Part shown: positions 24,717-33,200 of the stretch, piece after piece
Numbering within the stretch: position 1 is the first letter of the stretch
Layout: every line of letters starts with the position of its first letter
From: Planctomycetota bacterium
GTDB lineage: Bacteria; Planctomycetota; Brocadiia; SM23-32; JAKLEA01
Assembly (NCBI GenBank): GCA_022711755.1
Contig: JAKLEA010000037.1
Span: 1 to 33,680, forward strand
DNA length: 33,680 bases
Direction of reading: 5' to 3'
Notes under the pieces: model-generated
What the model saw: only the letters and a program-made list of their open reading frames with translations
Told to the model about the DNA's origin: nothing
The model's database searches: none
Program-made: the position numbers and the translations under genes

Positions 24717-27428
24717 TTATCCTTTGCAGCAAGCGGTTTTTTCGAGACGTGCCGCGCACACCTTGAACTCCGGGATCTTCGCCACGGGGTCCAGCGCGTC
24801 AATGGTCAGCCGGTTGGCCGCAGCCTCGGCAAAGTGGAATGCCATGAACAGCACGCCCTCGCCGACGCGATCCAGCACCTGCGCGGTGGTTTCCACCGCC
24901 CCCCGGCGTGTGCTGACCAACACCTTCTCGCCGTCGGCAATGCCTAACCGAGCCGCGTCAGCCGGATTAATCTCAACCTGTCCGCGCGGGACAAGGCGAT
25001 CCAGAACGTCGGCCCGACGGCTCATTGTGCCGGTATGGAAGTGCTGGAGCAGACGCCCGGTGGTCAGACGGAACGGATACTCGCAGTCCGGCTCCTCTGC
25101 CGGCGGACGATACGGCAGCGCCGAAAGCAACGCCTTGCCGCGAGTGAATTTTCCGATGTGCAGTATCGGCGTTCCGGGATGGTCCTCCGCCGGGCAGGGC
25201 CATCGCAGACCGCATTCCTTTTCCAGTCGTTCGAATGTCATGCCGCGATAAGACGGCGTGAGTGAACGCATCTCCGCAAACAGGGCTTCCGGCGTGCGCG
25301 GGAAGTCGGCGCACCCGAGTCGCGCCGCAATGTCCGCAATAATCTCGTAATCCTGCCTGGCCCCTGCCGGCGCCGGCAGGGCGGTCCGTCCGAGCTGGCA
25401 GCGCCGCTCAGTATTGGTGTAGGTACCCGTCTTCTCGGCAAAGGCGACGGCCGGCAGGACCACGTCTGCCATCTGCGCCGTCTCGGTCAGGAATATGTCC
25501 TGAACAACCAGGAATTCCAGGCTGCGCAACTGTTGTTCGACATGATTGAGATTGGGATCGCTGACCATTGGGTTCTCGCCCATGATGTAAAGGGCCTTTA
25601 TCTGCTTCCCGCAGGCCTCTACCATTGTCGTCACAGTCAGGCCGATCTTGTCGTCCATGGATTCCGGGGCGCATCCCCAAGCAGCGGCGAACTTCTTCCG
25701 GTTCGACTCGTCAATCACCGGCTGGTAACCGCTGAAGACGTTGGGCAAGGCCCCCATGTCGCACGCGCCCTGAACGTTCATCTGGCCGCGCAGCGGATTG
25801 ACGCCGCCGCCCTCGACGCCAAGATTTCCCGTTATCAATGAAAGATTGGCGCAAGCCTTCACGTTGTCCACGCCGTGCGAGTGCTGGGTGATGCCCATGC
25901 TGAAGTAAATCGCTCCAGGGGCGTTGGTCGCGTAAAGTTTCGCCGCCGCCTTGAGGTCTTCAGGCGCAATGCCGCTGAGTTCCTGAACCTTCTCAGGCGT
26001 GTAGAAGTCCAGACTCTTGCGGTAGTCGTCCCATCCCTCGCAACGCTCGGTAATATAGGACTCCTTGTGCCAGCCGTTCTCGATGATGATGCGCTGCATC
26101 CCCATCAGCCATGCCACGTCCGACCCGCTCTTCTGGCGCAGATGAATGTCTGCAATCTTCGCCAGGTCCGTCTCGCGCGGATCAATGACAATCAGCTTGA
26201 CTCCATTCTGCCGCACGGCCTTCTTGATCATTCCGCCGAAGACCGGGTGGCACCACGTCGTGTTGCTGCCGGTGATCAGGATGACCTTGCTCTTGGCGGC
26301 CTCCTGCATCGTGTTGGTCATTGCGCCGGAGCCGAGGGTCGTAGCCAGCCCCGCCACTGTCGAGGCATGGCAAAGCCTGGCGCAGTGATCCACGTTATTG
26401 GTTCCAATCACCCTGCGCGCAAAGCGCTGCATGGCGAAATTCTCTTCGTTAGTCACTTTGGCGGAGCTGAGGCAGCCGATTGCGCCCGCGCCGTTTGCGG
26501 CCTTTATTTCGCCAAGACGTTTGGCCACAAGGTCCAGCGCCTCGTCCCAGCTTGCCGGCTCCAACGCGCCGTTGCGCTTGATGAGCGGCGTAGTCAAACG
26601 GTCGGGCTTGCCCAGGAACTCCAGCCCGAAGCGCCCCTTCACGCAAAGCATCCCCTGATTGGGCCGTTTCTCCCAGCGATCCTCGGTCCCTTTCGCCCAC
26701 ATATACTTGCCGTCTTTGACGGCCATATCAATTACGCAACCCACACCGCAATAAGGACATATGACTTGCTTATACTGAACTTCCCACTGGCGCGCCTTGC
26801 CTTTGGACGGTTTGAAATACAACGCGCCTACCGGACATATCTGGACGCACTCGCCGCACTGCACGCACGTTGAATCTCCCATGGGCTTGTCATCGTCGCA
26901 GATGACCTTCACCCCGGCGTTGCGCCAACCGAAATCCAGAACCTCGTGCATGACGTTGCGGTTGCAGGACGCCACGCACCGCCCGCACTGGATGCATTTC
27001 TTGGGATCACGCACGATTCCTTCCGAGGATTCGTCGCGTGTCTGATCCGCATCGGCCACGATGAAACTCGGCTTCTCAATGCCAAGCCGGAACGCCATTT
27101 CCTGAAGCTCGCATGCGCCGTTGGCCTCGCAGGACAGGCAGTCGTGACTTCCGTCGGCCAGCAACAATTCCACCACCATGCGCCTGGCCGCAAGGACCGC
27201 TTCAGTCGCGGTGTTCACTATCATTCCTTCTCTGACGGCCACCGTGCAGGCCGTCTGCATGCCCCTCATCCCCTCAACCTCGACCAGGCAGGCGCGGCAG
27301 CGCCCGGCCTTGCCCGTGCGGGGATGATAGCAGAGTGAAGGAATATAGATCCCGTTGGCTCTGGCAGCCTGCAGGATCGTCTGTCCGGCTTGAACCTCCA
27401 GATTTTTCCCGTCAATCGTTATGTTCAT
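24717..27428 (-). CDS. fdhA: Formate dehydrogenase alpha subunit, cysteine type, with NuoG-like N-terminus
   Basis: A 903-residue catalytic subunit. Order of cofactor sites: plant-type [2Fe-2S] (LCYHPRTGKAGRCRAC), a His-Cys3 [4Fe-4S] (HDCLSCEANGAC), two ferredoxin [4Fe-4S] motifs (CIQCGRCVASC, CVQCGECVQIC), then the molybdopterin oxidoreductase part starting CPYCGVGC. The metal ligand is Cys353 in CARLCHAST, coded by TGC, so it is not a selenoenzyme. The C-terminal dinucleotide-binding domain has RLTTGRLLQHFHTGTMSRR. With the fused diaphorase it forms an NAD-linked formate dehydrogenase; a ferredoxin-dependent (bifurcating) mode or CO2 reduction is possible but not shown by sequence. Metal may be Mo or W. 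Confidence 0.95.
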   Translation of the reverse strand: MNITIDGKNLEVQAGQTILQAARANGIYIPSLCYHPRTGKAGRCRACLVEVEGMRGMQTACTVAVREGMIVNTATEAVLAARRMVVELLLADGSHDCLSCEANGACELQEMAFRLGIEKPSFIVADADQTRDESSEGIVRDPKKCIQCGRCVASCNRNVMHEVLDFGWRNAGVKVICDDDKPMGDSTCVQCGECVQICPVGALYFKPSKGKARQWEVQYKQVICPYCGVGCVIDMAVKDGKYMWAKGTEDRWEKRPNQGMLCVKGRFGLEFLGKPDRLTTPLIKRNGALEPASWDEALDLVAKRLGEIKAANGAGAIGCLSSAKVTNEENFAMQRFARRVIGTNNVDHCARLCHASTVAGLATTLGSGAMTNTMQEAAKSKVILITGSNTTWCHPVFGGMIKKAVRQNGVKLIVIDPRETDLAKIADIHLRQKSGSDVAWLMGMQRIIIENGWHKESYITERCEGWDDYRKSLDFYTPEKVQELSGIAPEDLKAAAKLYATNAPGAIYFSMGITQHSHGVDNVKACANLSLITGNLGVEGGGVNPLRGQMNVQGACDMGALPNVFSGYQPVIDESNRKKFAAAWGCAPESMDDKIGLTVTTMVEACGKQIKALYIMGENPMVSDPNLNHVEQQLRSLEFLVVQDIFLTETAQMADVVLPAVAFAEKTGTYTNTERRCQLGRTALPAPAGARQDYEIIADIAARLGCADFPRTPEALFAEMRSLTPSYRGMTFERLEKECGLRWPCPAEDHPGTPILHIGKFTRGKALLSALPYRPPAEEPDCEYPFRLTTGRLLQHFHTGTMSRRADVLDRLVPRGQVEINPADAARLGIADGEKVLVSTRRGAVETTAQVLDRVGEGVLFMAFHFAEAAANRLTIDALDPVAKIPEFKVCAARLEKTACCKG

Positions 27429-27484
27429 CGCGTTCTTCTTTCCCTGGGAACATTTGCGCGTCCTGCCGACGCAAAAATGGCGTT

Positions 27485-27536
27485 ACCGGAACGGATCACG
27501 CAGCCGGGATATCCATGCCGCGCAATCCGCTCCGGT
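27485..27536 (-). promoter_or_regulatory. Imperfect hairpin in the fdhA leader
   Basis: Between the 61-residue gene and fdhA is a 134-base gap, the largest inside the operon. It contains ACCGGAACGGAT (27485-27496) facing ATCCGCTCCGGT (27525-27536): 11 pairs and one A-C mismatch around a 28-base loop. A smaller palindrome TTCCCTGGGAA lies nearer the fdhA start. A leader structure or processing site is plausible; I could not match it to the known Moco RNA motif. Confidence 0.4.
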
Positions 27537-27562
27537 TGCGACCGTCACGGCGTTCGCTACGC

Positions 27563-27748
27563 CTAGAACTGATGATCGCCGTACTCGGTGTCGTTCCAGA
27601 CGATCAGCACGTAGTGCTTGACCTCGTCCTTGACTACCACGCTTGAGAAGGCGATGTGTTTGATGTCGTGATTCGTATCGGACATGACCCGCGCAAGAGA
27701 TTCCTTCTCGCGGGGCAGTTCAAGAATCATGTTCTTGTTTTTAGTCAT
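27563..27748 (-). CDS. Small conserved-looking protein between focA and fdhA
   Basis: A 61-residue protein with a near-ideal ribosome site (AGGAGG, 8 bases before ATG). It begins MTKNKNMILELPREKESLAR and ends YVLIVWNDTEYGDHQF; no signal peptide, membrane span or Cys. I do not recognise the family. The alternating hydrophobic/charged pattern in the second half suggests beta strands. Its position, 45 bases after focA and ahead of fdhA, points to a role in formate transport or in dehydrogenase assembly, which is inference only. Confidence 0.72.
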   Translation of the reverse strand: MTKNKNMILELPREKESLARVMSDTNHDIKHIAFSSVVVKDEVKHYVLIVWNDTEYGDHQF

Positions 27749-27793
27749 TGATCGGCCTCCTGTGAGTTATTGAGAGATTGTTGTTTTCTCTGC

Positions 27794-28642
27794 TCAGGCT
27801 TCCTTGGTCCCGCGGACAAATATCCACCAGTAGACCATTCCCGTGAAAATTGCGCCGCCAACCAGATTGCCCAGCGTCACGGAAATCAGGTTGTAGCTCC
27901 ACATGGTTCCCCAGTTGATCGCGTCCAAGGCCGACGGATCCAGCTTGGAAGCTTCGACCGCCGCGGTGAAATCCTTGGCGAAAATGCCGGCGGGAATGAA
28001 ATACATGTTGGCTATGCAGTGCTCGAAGCCGGACGCGACGAAGGCCATGATGGGGAAGAAGATGCCCCATACCTTGCCCGCTATGTCCTGCGCCGAGACG
28101 GCCATCATCACCGCCAGGCACACCAGCCAGTTGCAGCCGATGCCGCGGAAGAAGAAGGCGAAATTATGGCTCAAATCCCCAATGTTGGCTGATGCCGTTT
28201 TGGCGGAAGCGATCTTTATCGCCGTGCCGCCTACCGGGCCAGACAACAAGCCGGAGAACTTGGCAATGATAACCGCCAGAAAAACCGACCCCACGAGGTT
28301 GCCGGCATAGACGAACACCCAGTTCCTCAGCATGGCGCCAAACGTTATCCGCTTCTGGCACAACGCCACGGTCATCAGGTTGTTGCCAGTCCAGAGTTCA
28401 GAACCAGGAATGATGACAAGCATGAGTCCGCAAGCGAAGACCGCTCCTGTAAGAAACTTTTGAACGCCGAACCACTCAAACGGACCGGTTGAAATCGTCG
28501 TTGCCAAATGCGCCGCAAAGCCGATGTAGACGCCGGCTAGTATCCCAAGTATGAACATCTTCGGGACCGGCAACGCTGCCTTCTTTTCACCGACTCCAAG
28601 AAGAGTCTTCGACAAATCCGGTGGGGAAAGAAACTCCGCCAT
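27794..28642 (-). CDS. focA: Formate channel FocA (formate/nitrite transporter family)
   Basis: A 282-residue FNT-family membrane protein with six predicted helices. Diagnostic segments: FILGILAGVYIGFAAHL in helix 1, ELWTGNNLM, RNWVFVYAGNLVGS, and SGFEHCIANMYFIPAG, which holds the conserved pore His. It moves formate across the inner membrane, in or out depending on pH and gradient. It is the first gene of the long minus-strand run and is divergent from rex. No clear sigma-70 promoter was found for it, but a TGTGA-N6-TCAC site lies about 190 bases upstream. Confidence 0.94.
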   Translation of the reverse strand: MAEFLSPPDLSKTLLGVGEKKAALPVPKMFILGILAGVYIGFAAHLATTISTGPFEWFGVQKFLTGAVFACGLMLVIIPGSELWTGNNLMTVALCQKRITFGAMLRNWVFVYAGNLVGSVFLAVIIAKFSGLLSGPVGGTAIKIASAKTASANIGDLSHNFAFFFRGIGCNWLVCLAVMMAVSAQDIAGKVWGIFFPIMAFVASGFEHCIANMYFIPAGIFAKDFTAAVEASKLDPSALDAINWGTMWSYNLISVTLGNLVGGAIFTGMVYWWIFVRGTKEA

Positions 28643-28835
28643 CTCCTGCTCCTTAAAGGTTGTTATTGCCGGAACTGCGTCGTCCGCGCGGACGGCCCCT
28701 CAATTCCCAGCAGTAAAAAGCCAATCAATCTCTACTTCACTGAACAACAAAACCAGCCTAATGACGAATGAATTTATCGTACTACTTATCATTCCGCCCA
28801 GCGCACATCATCAAGGATGCCGAACAACTGCATGC

Positions 28836-28850
28836 TGTGACATTTTTCAC
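28836..28850. promoter_or_regulatory. Putative Rex operator 1 (focA side)
   Basis: TGTGACATTTTTCAC, an imperfect palindrome fitting the Rex consensus TTGTGAA-N4-TTCACAA at 10 of 14 defined positions when read with its flanks. It is followed by GGGC, as is the second site. It lies 194-208 bases before focA. The same shape is also the CRP consensus, so the binding protein is inferred from the adjacent rex gene. Confidence 0.55.
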
Positions 28851-28884
28851 GGGCCGCGTCAAGCATTAAACTCCACATTGATCA

Positions 28885-28900
28885 CCTGATCGCAATCACA
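28885..28900. promoter_or_regulatory. Weak third dyad similar to the Rex/CRP sites
   Basis: CCTGATCGCAATCACA has one perfect half (TCACA) and a half with only TGA conserved, at the same N6 spacing as the two better sites. It may be a low-affinity site or chance. Confidence 0.25.
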
Positions 28901-29131
28901 CAAGCAAAGCTTATTCACCACGATTTTACTAACAACGAAAAGCGCATGTTTAGCATGATAATCACACGTATGTGCCAACTCAAGCCTTTTTCCATGGATT
29001 CGTGCTGGAATTTTTCTACGTATCGGAAGAAAAATTTGAGTTTTCAAGATTAGGGTTCAACCAACCCCGGTAAAAATAAAAGCCAGCGAAATGCGTAATC
29101 CCCGCATGAATCGCCATTCGTATATACCGAC

Positions 29132-29159
29132 CATGCGATACGCATGTGATGATTGTCAC
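29132..29159. promoter_or_regulatory. Putative Rex operator 2 with overlapping palindrome (rex side)
   Basis: TGTGATGATTGTCAC at 29145-29159, followed by GGGC exactly as in operator 1. A perfect palindrome CATGCG-ATA-CGCATG (29132-29146) overlaps its left edge. It lies 107-121 bases before the rex start, a position suited to autoregulation. Confidence 0.5.
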
Positions 29160-29179
29160 GGGCGCTGGACTGGAATTTC

Positions 29180-29223
29180 TTCCAATTGGCGCTGCCCGAT
29201 GCTATGATTTTTCTGACTTGACA
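29180..29223 (+). promoter_or_regulatory. Candidate rex promoter
   Basis: A good -10 element TATGAT (29203-29208) stands 17 bases after a poor -35 (TTCCAA, 29180-29185). A consensus -35 TTGACA occurs at 29218-29223, but what follows at the right distance is not -10 like. Either could start the rex transcript. Confidence 0.3.
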
Positions 29224-29266
29224 TAAGTCTGGCGAAGGGAAGATCCTTTTGGAGGTGATTCAGAGA

Positions 29267-29911
29267 ATGGGAAGACGGGCGGGGACAGACGGGTTGACTC
29301 ACATTCAAGTCGAACGCTTCATGCACTACTACCACTTCATAGCCAACCGGCAGGACAGAAATCCTGATGACACGTTCACGAGCGCTCAGGTCGCCGAGTC
29401 TGCCGGCATGGACGGAAGCCTGGTTCGAAAGGATCTGGCCGCCATCAACATCAGGGGATGCAGCGGTCGTGGATTCAGAACTGATGAGTCGCTTGAAGCC
29501 ATCCGCTATATTCTTGGCTTCGACGAAATCCTGAGAGCGGTTATCATCGGCGCCGGGCGGTTAGGCGGCGCACTGGCCTCATACCACTCTTTTACCGATT
29601 ATGGCGTGGAAATCTGCGGCCTTTTCGACATTGCACCGCACAAGACCGGCCTGACGATCGGCGCTTTTGAGGTTCGGCACGTATCCTCCCTGCCGAACAT
29701 CGTCAGGCAAATGAGCGCCTCCATTGCCATCCTTACGGTCCCCCCCGAAGCCGCCCAGGAGTCCGCCGACAACGCTGTTGCCGCCGGTATCAGGGGCATA
29801 TGGAACTTCGCCGGCACTCGGCTCGAACTCCCGAAAGACGTCTGCGTGCGACATGAGCATATATCAGTCGGACTGGCGGAACTAGGTTACAAGTTACGAA
29901 ACGCTACATGA
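29267..29911 (+). CDS. rex: Redox-sensing transcriptional repressor Rex
   Basis: A 214-residue Rex, a dimeric repressor that leaves DNA when NADH is high. The N-terminal winged helix includes FTSAQVAESAGMDGSLVRKD and INIRGCSGRGF; the Rossmann domain has VIIGAGRLGGALA, then the typical GLFDIAPHKTG and a late AILTVPPEAAQ. The ATG at 29267 follows an almost perfect ribosome site, GGAGGTGAT, eight bases away. An upstream TTG at 29249 is part of that site and unlikely. It is transcribed away from focA, which suggests that it controls the NAD-linked formate dehydrogenase operon as well as itself. Confidence 0.93.
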   Translation: MGRRAGTDGLTHIQVERFMHYYHFIANRQDRNPDDTFTSAQVAESAGMDGSLVRKDLAAINIRGCSGRGFRTDESLEAIRYILGFDEILRAVIIGAGRLGGALASYHSFTDYGVEICGLFDIAPHKTGLTIGAFEVRHVSSLPNIVRQMSASIAILTVPPEAAQESADNAVAAGIRGIWNFAGTRLELPKDVCVRHEHISVGLAELGYKLRNAT

Positions 29912-30242
29912 TATATGCCCCAATCCGGTCGCGCTGGAATGCCAAAGGGATTTATTCATTACCATTCCAATGGCATGCAGGAGTTGCATTATCATCCTGA
30001 CAACATGGGAAATGTGGATGCCGGGGCAATTAGGTAGGGGATGGATGATCGGTGTCCGCTTTGACCTTTTTCAAGCGTTTTGTGCTCTTGTGAACTCAAG
30101 AGGATGGAATCCGGGGGACGCCATGCTTATCTCGTTGGAAATCTTCTGAAATCTGCTTCGCGGCTTGATTGTGCGAAGGTTCCGCATAGGATATGGGAAT
30201 GTCCTCAATCCTTTTTATGTATCCCATTATGAGGTTGGACAT
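29912..30242. other. Intergenic stretch after rex
   Basis: No gene seen. TGGAATG (29935-29941) and CATTCCA (29963-29969) could form a 7-bp stem shortly after the rex stop, but no U-tract follows. The right end carries GAGG (30231-30234), the ribosome site for the next gene. Confidence 0.4.
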
Positions 30243-33200
30243 TTGAGACTCCGTGCATGGATGGCTTGCGCGGCGCTGACGGCGCTGCTGCTCGGTAGTT
30301 CGATCATGGCGCAGTCTGTCAGCTTCGACGGAGCGCAGTGGATCTGGTTCACAGTTGAGCCTGCACTCCCGCTGGGCGCGTTCCCCGAGGGGACGATATA
30401 CCTGCGCGTAACCGCTGACCTGCCGCAGCAGGGGGAGATCAAATCGGCGGAGATAATCATCACCTGCGACAATTTGTTCGCCCTGTCGTTGAATGGGAAG
30501 CCTGTATGCGAGAGCGAAAATCCCGACGCATGGGGCCAGCCCAGGCGGCTTGACGTGTCGAAGTTCCTTGCGCCGGGGCGGAACACGATGGCCATTGAGG
30601 CGATCAATACCGCGCCCGGGCCGGCTGGGCTTATTGCAAAGATGACGGCGCAGATGGCCGACGGGCAGCAGGTTGTTATCGTAAGCAACGGCTCATGGAA
30701 TGCCAACGACACCGCCGACCTGAACTGGCAGATGCCGAATTTTGATGACAGAACGTGGCGCAAGGCCCGCGTCCTCGGGGAGCACGGCATGGCTCCGTGG
30801 GGCAGGCTGCCCGTACCGCCTGACAGCGAACAACCTGGCGCGGAAAGCAGGGCGGAGGCGGCGGAAGGGAATCCCGACGCCGAATTCCAGTGGCCGGAGG
30901 CGATCGCATTCATCGGCGACGATTGCAGCCTGTACCGCCCCCGCGGGGGCGCAGGCAACAGTCTTGACAGCCTTAGCGTCACGATATTCAACCCGCGCGA
31001 CTCTCGGGCGTTTCCTGAACATGACCTGCCGGCGCCTGTCAAGGTCGGACGCAAACTCTACGCGCTCAAGCCGGCAAAGCCCGGTTCCCAGCCTCAAGTC
31101 CTACTAGATGCCGGCAAGGGGGCCATTGGTTCACCGAGCGCATCGTTTGACGGGAAACGGATATACGTCTCGATGGCGCTTGATGACGAGAGTTTTTTCC
31201 ACATCTACTGTCTATCCTCAGATGGCGGCGAGCTGCAACGCCTGACGGATGGTCCGTTCCATGACATTGATCCTGCGGAATTGCCCGACGGACGGATTGC
31301 ATTTACTTCGACGCGCTCCGGCACTTTCGAGGAGTATCACAACCCGCCGTCGAGGGGACTGTTTGCAATGGAACCGGACGGAACGGGCATAAGGCCGCTT
31401 ACATCCACCTTCATCTTCGACAACGAGCCGGAGGTTCTGGCGGACGGACGGATTCTGTTCATCCGTTCCGACAACTTCTTCGACCGCGGCAAGGTTGAAA
31501 CGCTGCTGCACGCGATTCAACCCGACGGCACGGAGGGCTGCACGGAGTTCGGGCTGGATATCGGTCCGGACTATGGAGGTCGGCTGAGGGCGTTCAACTG
31601 CGGAAGCCCAGCCCCGATGCCGGACGGGAGATTGGCATTTGTCACGGGAGGCGATATTGTCATTGGAAGAAATGGTTCAGCCGCGAAGGATTGGAGGCAC
31701 ATACGAGTTGTAGCCGGCGATGTGGCCGCGCTGCCGGATGGCCGTCTCCTGTGCACGACGGGCAGGCCCAACTCGTTCATGAGAGCCGATAAGAACAAGA
31801 AGCGGCCCCGAAACGAATACTCCTACGAAAAGATCGGCATTGTTGATCCGGACGGCGGGAATAACAGAGTGACGACCATTTACAACTCGCCGGGCGAACC
31901 GCTTCATTCGCCCATCTACATCGGGCCTCGCTCAACGCCGCCCGTGCTCGCGCGGAAGGTTGACTCGCGAAGGAGCGATGACGTCCATGCGACCGGCGTG
32001 CTGTATTGCCAGAACGCGCGCTTCACAAGGAACACCACTGCCGGATGGTCTCACGTTCGCGCAATCCGCGTTCTGGCAGGCAAGGGACTGACCACGCGTT
32101 CGTCTCACTCCTACATCGTTCATGCCGGCAGCGAGGTGATCGAGCTTGGCACAGTGCCTCTTGCGCCGGACGGTTCATTCGCCGTGGAGGTGCCGGCGGA
32201 CACCGCCATCGCCCTGCAGGCGGTGGATGCGGAGGGGCGATCTGAGTTGAACGAGATGTCATGGATTTACGCGCGCCCGGGCGAGAAGCGCGGCTGCGTC
32301 GGATGTCATCAACCGCGCCAGGCAACGCCCGCGGCCTCATCGCCGAGCGTTCAGGCGCTCACCGCGGCTCCGGTTAGGTTGGTCGGGCAGGGAAGGCCGC
32401 ACCGATTCCGCGGCAATAACGCCGCCGTCACCGGCATGATGGAACTGCAATTCGACCGCTACCGCGAGGTGGCCGGAATCAACCGTCACACCGACACGCG
32501 GGATCCGCTGGCTACAGGAAAGCAGGAGGTGGCTACTTTAATCTTGCAGTTAAGGGATGCGGATGACGGGATGAGAATCTCGGCTGCTCAGCGGCTGGCA
32601 ATCTTCCGCGATCAGGGGGCGGCTCCGGCTTTGGCGGAATGTCTGCTTGATGAGAACAGGGAGGTCCGAGTCGCGGCGACCTTGGCATTGTCAGCGTGCG
32701 GCGCGCGAGAATCGGTCCCGCCCTTGCTGGTTGCGCTGGATGATCTGGACCCGGTCGTGGCGCAGGCGGCGGCGATGGCATTGGAAAATCTGACTGGACA
32801 TCTGGAAGCCGCCTTCAACGCCTTCGCGCAGGAGCGTCAGTCCGCAAGGTGGCGCGATTGGTTCAAGTCCAACAACTGGGAGTTGATCGAAGAGGAACTT
32901 GCTGAGCGTCTGGGAAGTCCCGACCGTGACGTTGTCCGTCGCGCCGCCGTGGCGCTGGGTCATATCGGCTGTCAGGCGGCTACTCGCGCGGCGCTCCGCA
33001 GTTACTTGATACGTCAACGCGATATCAATCCGTTCCCCGACTGGCGCAAGGACCACCAGGGCGATGGGGCGAGATTCAACGCCGGGGATGCTGTTAATCC
33101 GCGGACGTTGCAGGCGGCAACCCGGGCGCTGGGGCACATGCAGGATAGGGAAGCCATCCCGCTTCTGGCGGAAACACTGGGACAGCACAGCAATCCCGCA

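Larger units (their letters stand above)
28643..29266. other. Divergent regulatory region between focA and rex
   Basis: About 620 bases without a gene and visibly more AT-rich than the flanks. It holds the two best TGTGA-N6-TCAC sites, a weaker third site, a 15-bp palindrome and a TGGAA-N4-TTCCA dyad (29171-29184), with promoter elements for rex at its right end. Short open frames on both strands here lack ribosome sites and are discounted. Confidence 0.6.

Noticed and set aside
26370..26372. Selenocysteine at the metal-ligand position of the formate dehydrogenase
   Set aside because: The codon is TGC (Cys353), not TGA, and no SECIS-type structure is needed.
25875..26873. 332-residue plus-strand open frame opposite fdhA
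   Set aside because: Antisense shadow of the conserved molybdopterin domain.
28836..28850. Reading the TGTGA-N6-TCAC sites as CRP sites
   Set aside because: The consensus overlaps, so it cannot be excluded, but rex is adjacent and no CRP gene is in view; Rex is the simpler assignment.
28859..29047. 62-residue minus-strand frame in the focA-rex region
   Set aside because: No ribosome site; lies across the AT-rich regulatory region and its third-site dyad.
29187..29202. Possible sigma-54 promoter (TGGCGC...TGC) ahead of rex
   Set aside because: The GG to GC spacing is one base too long and the -12 element lacks the TT, so it does not fit.
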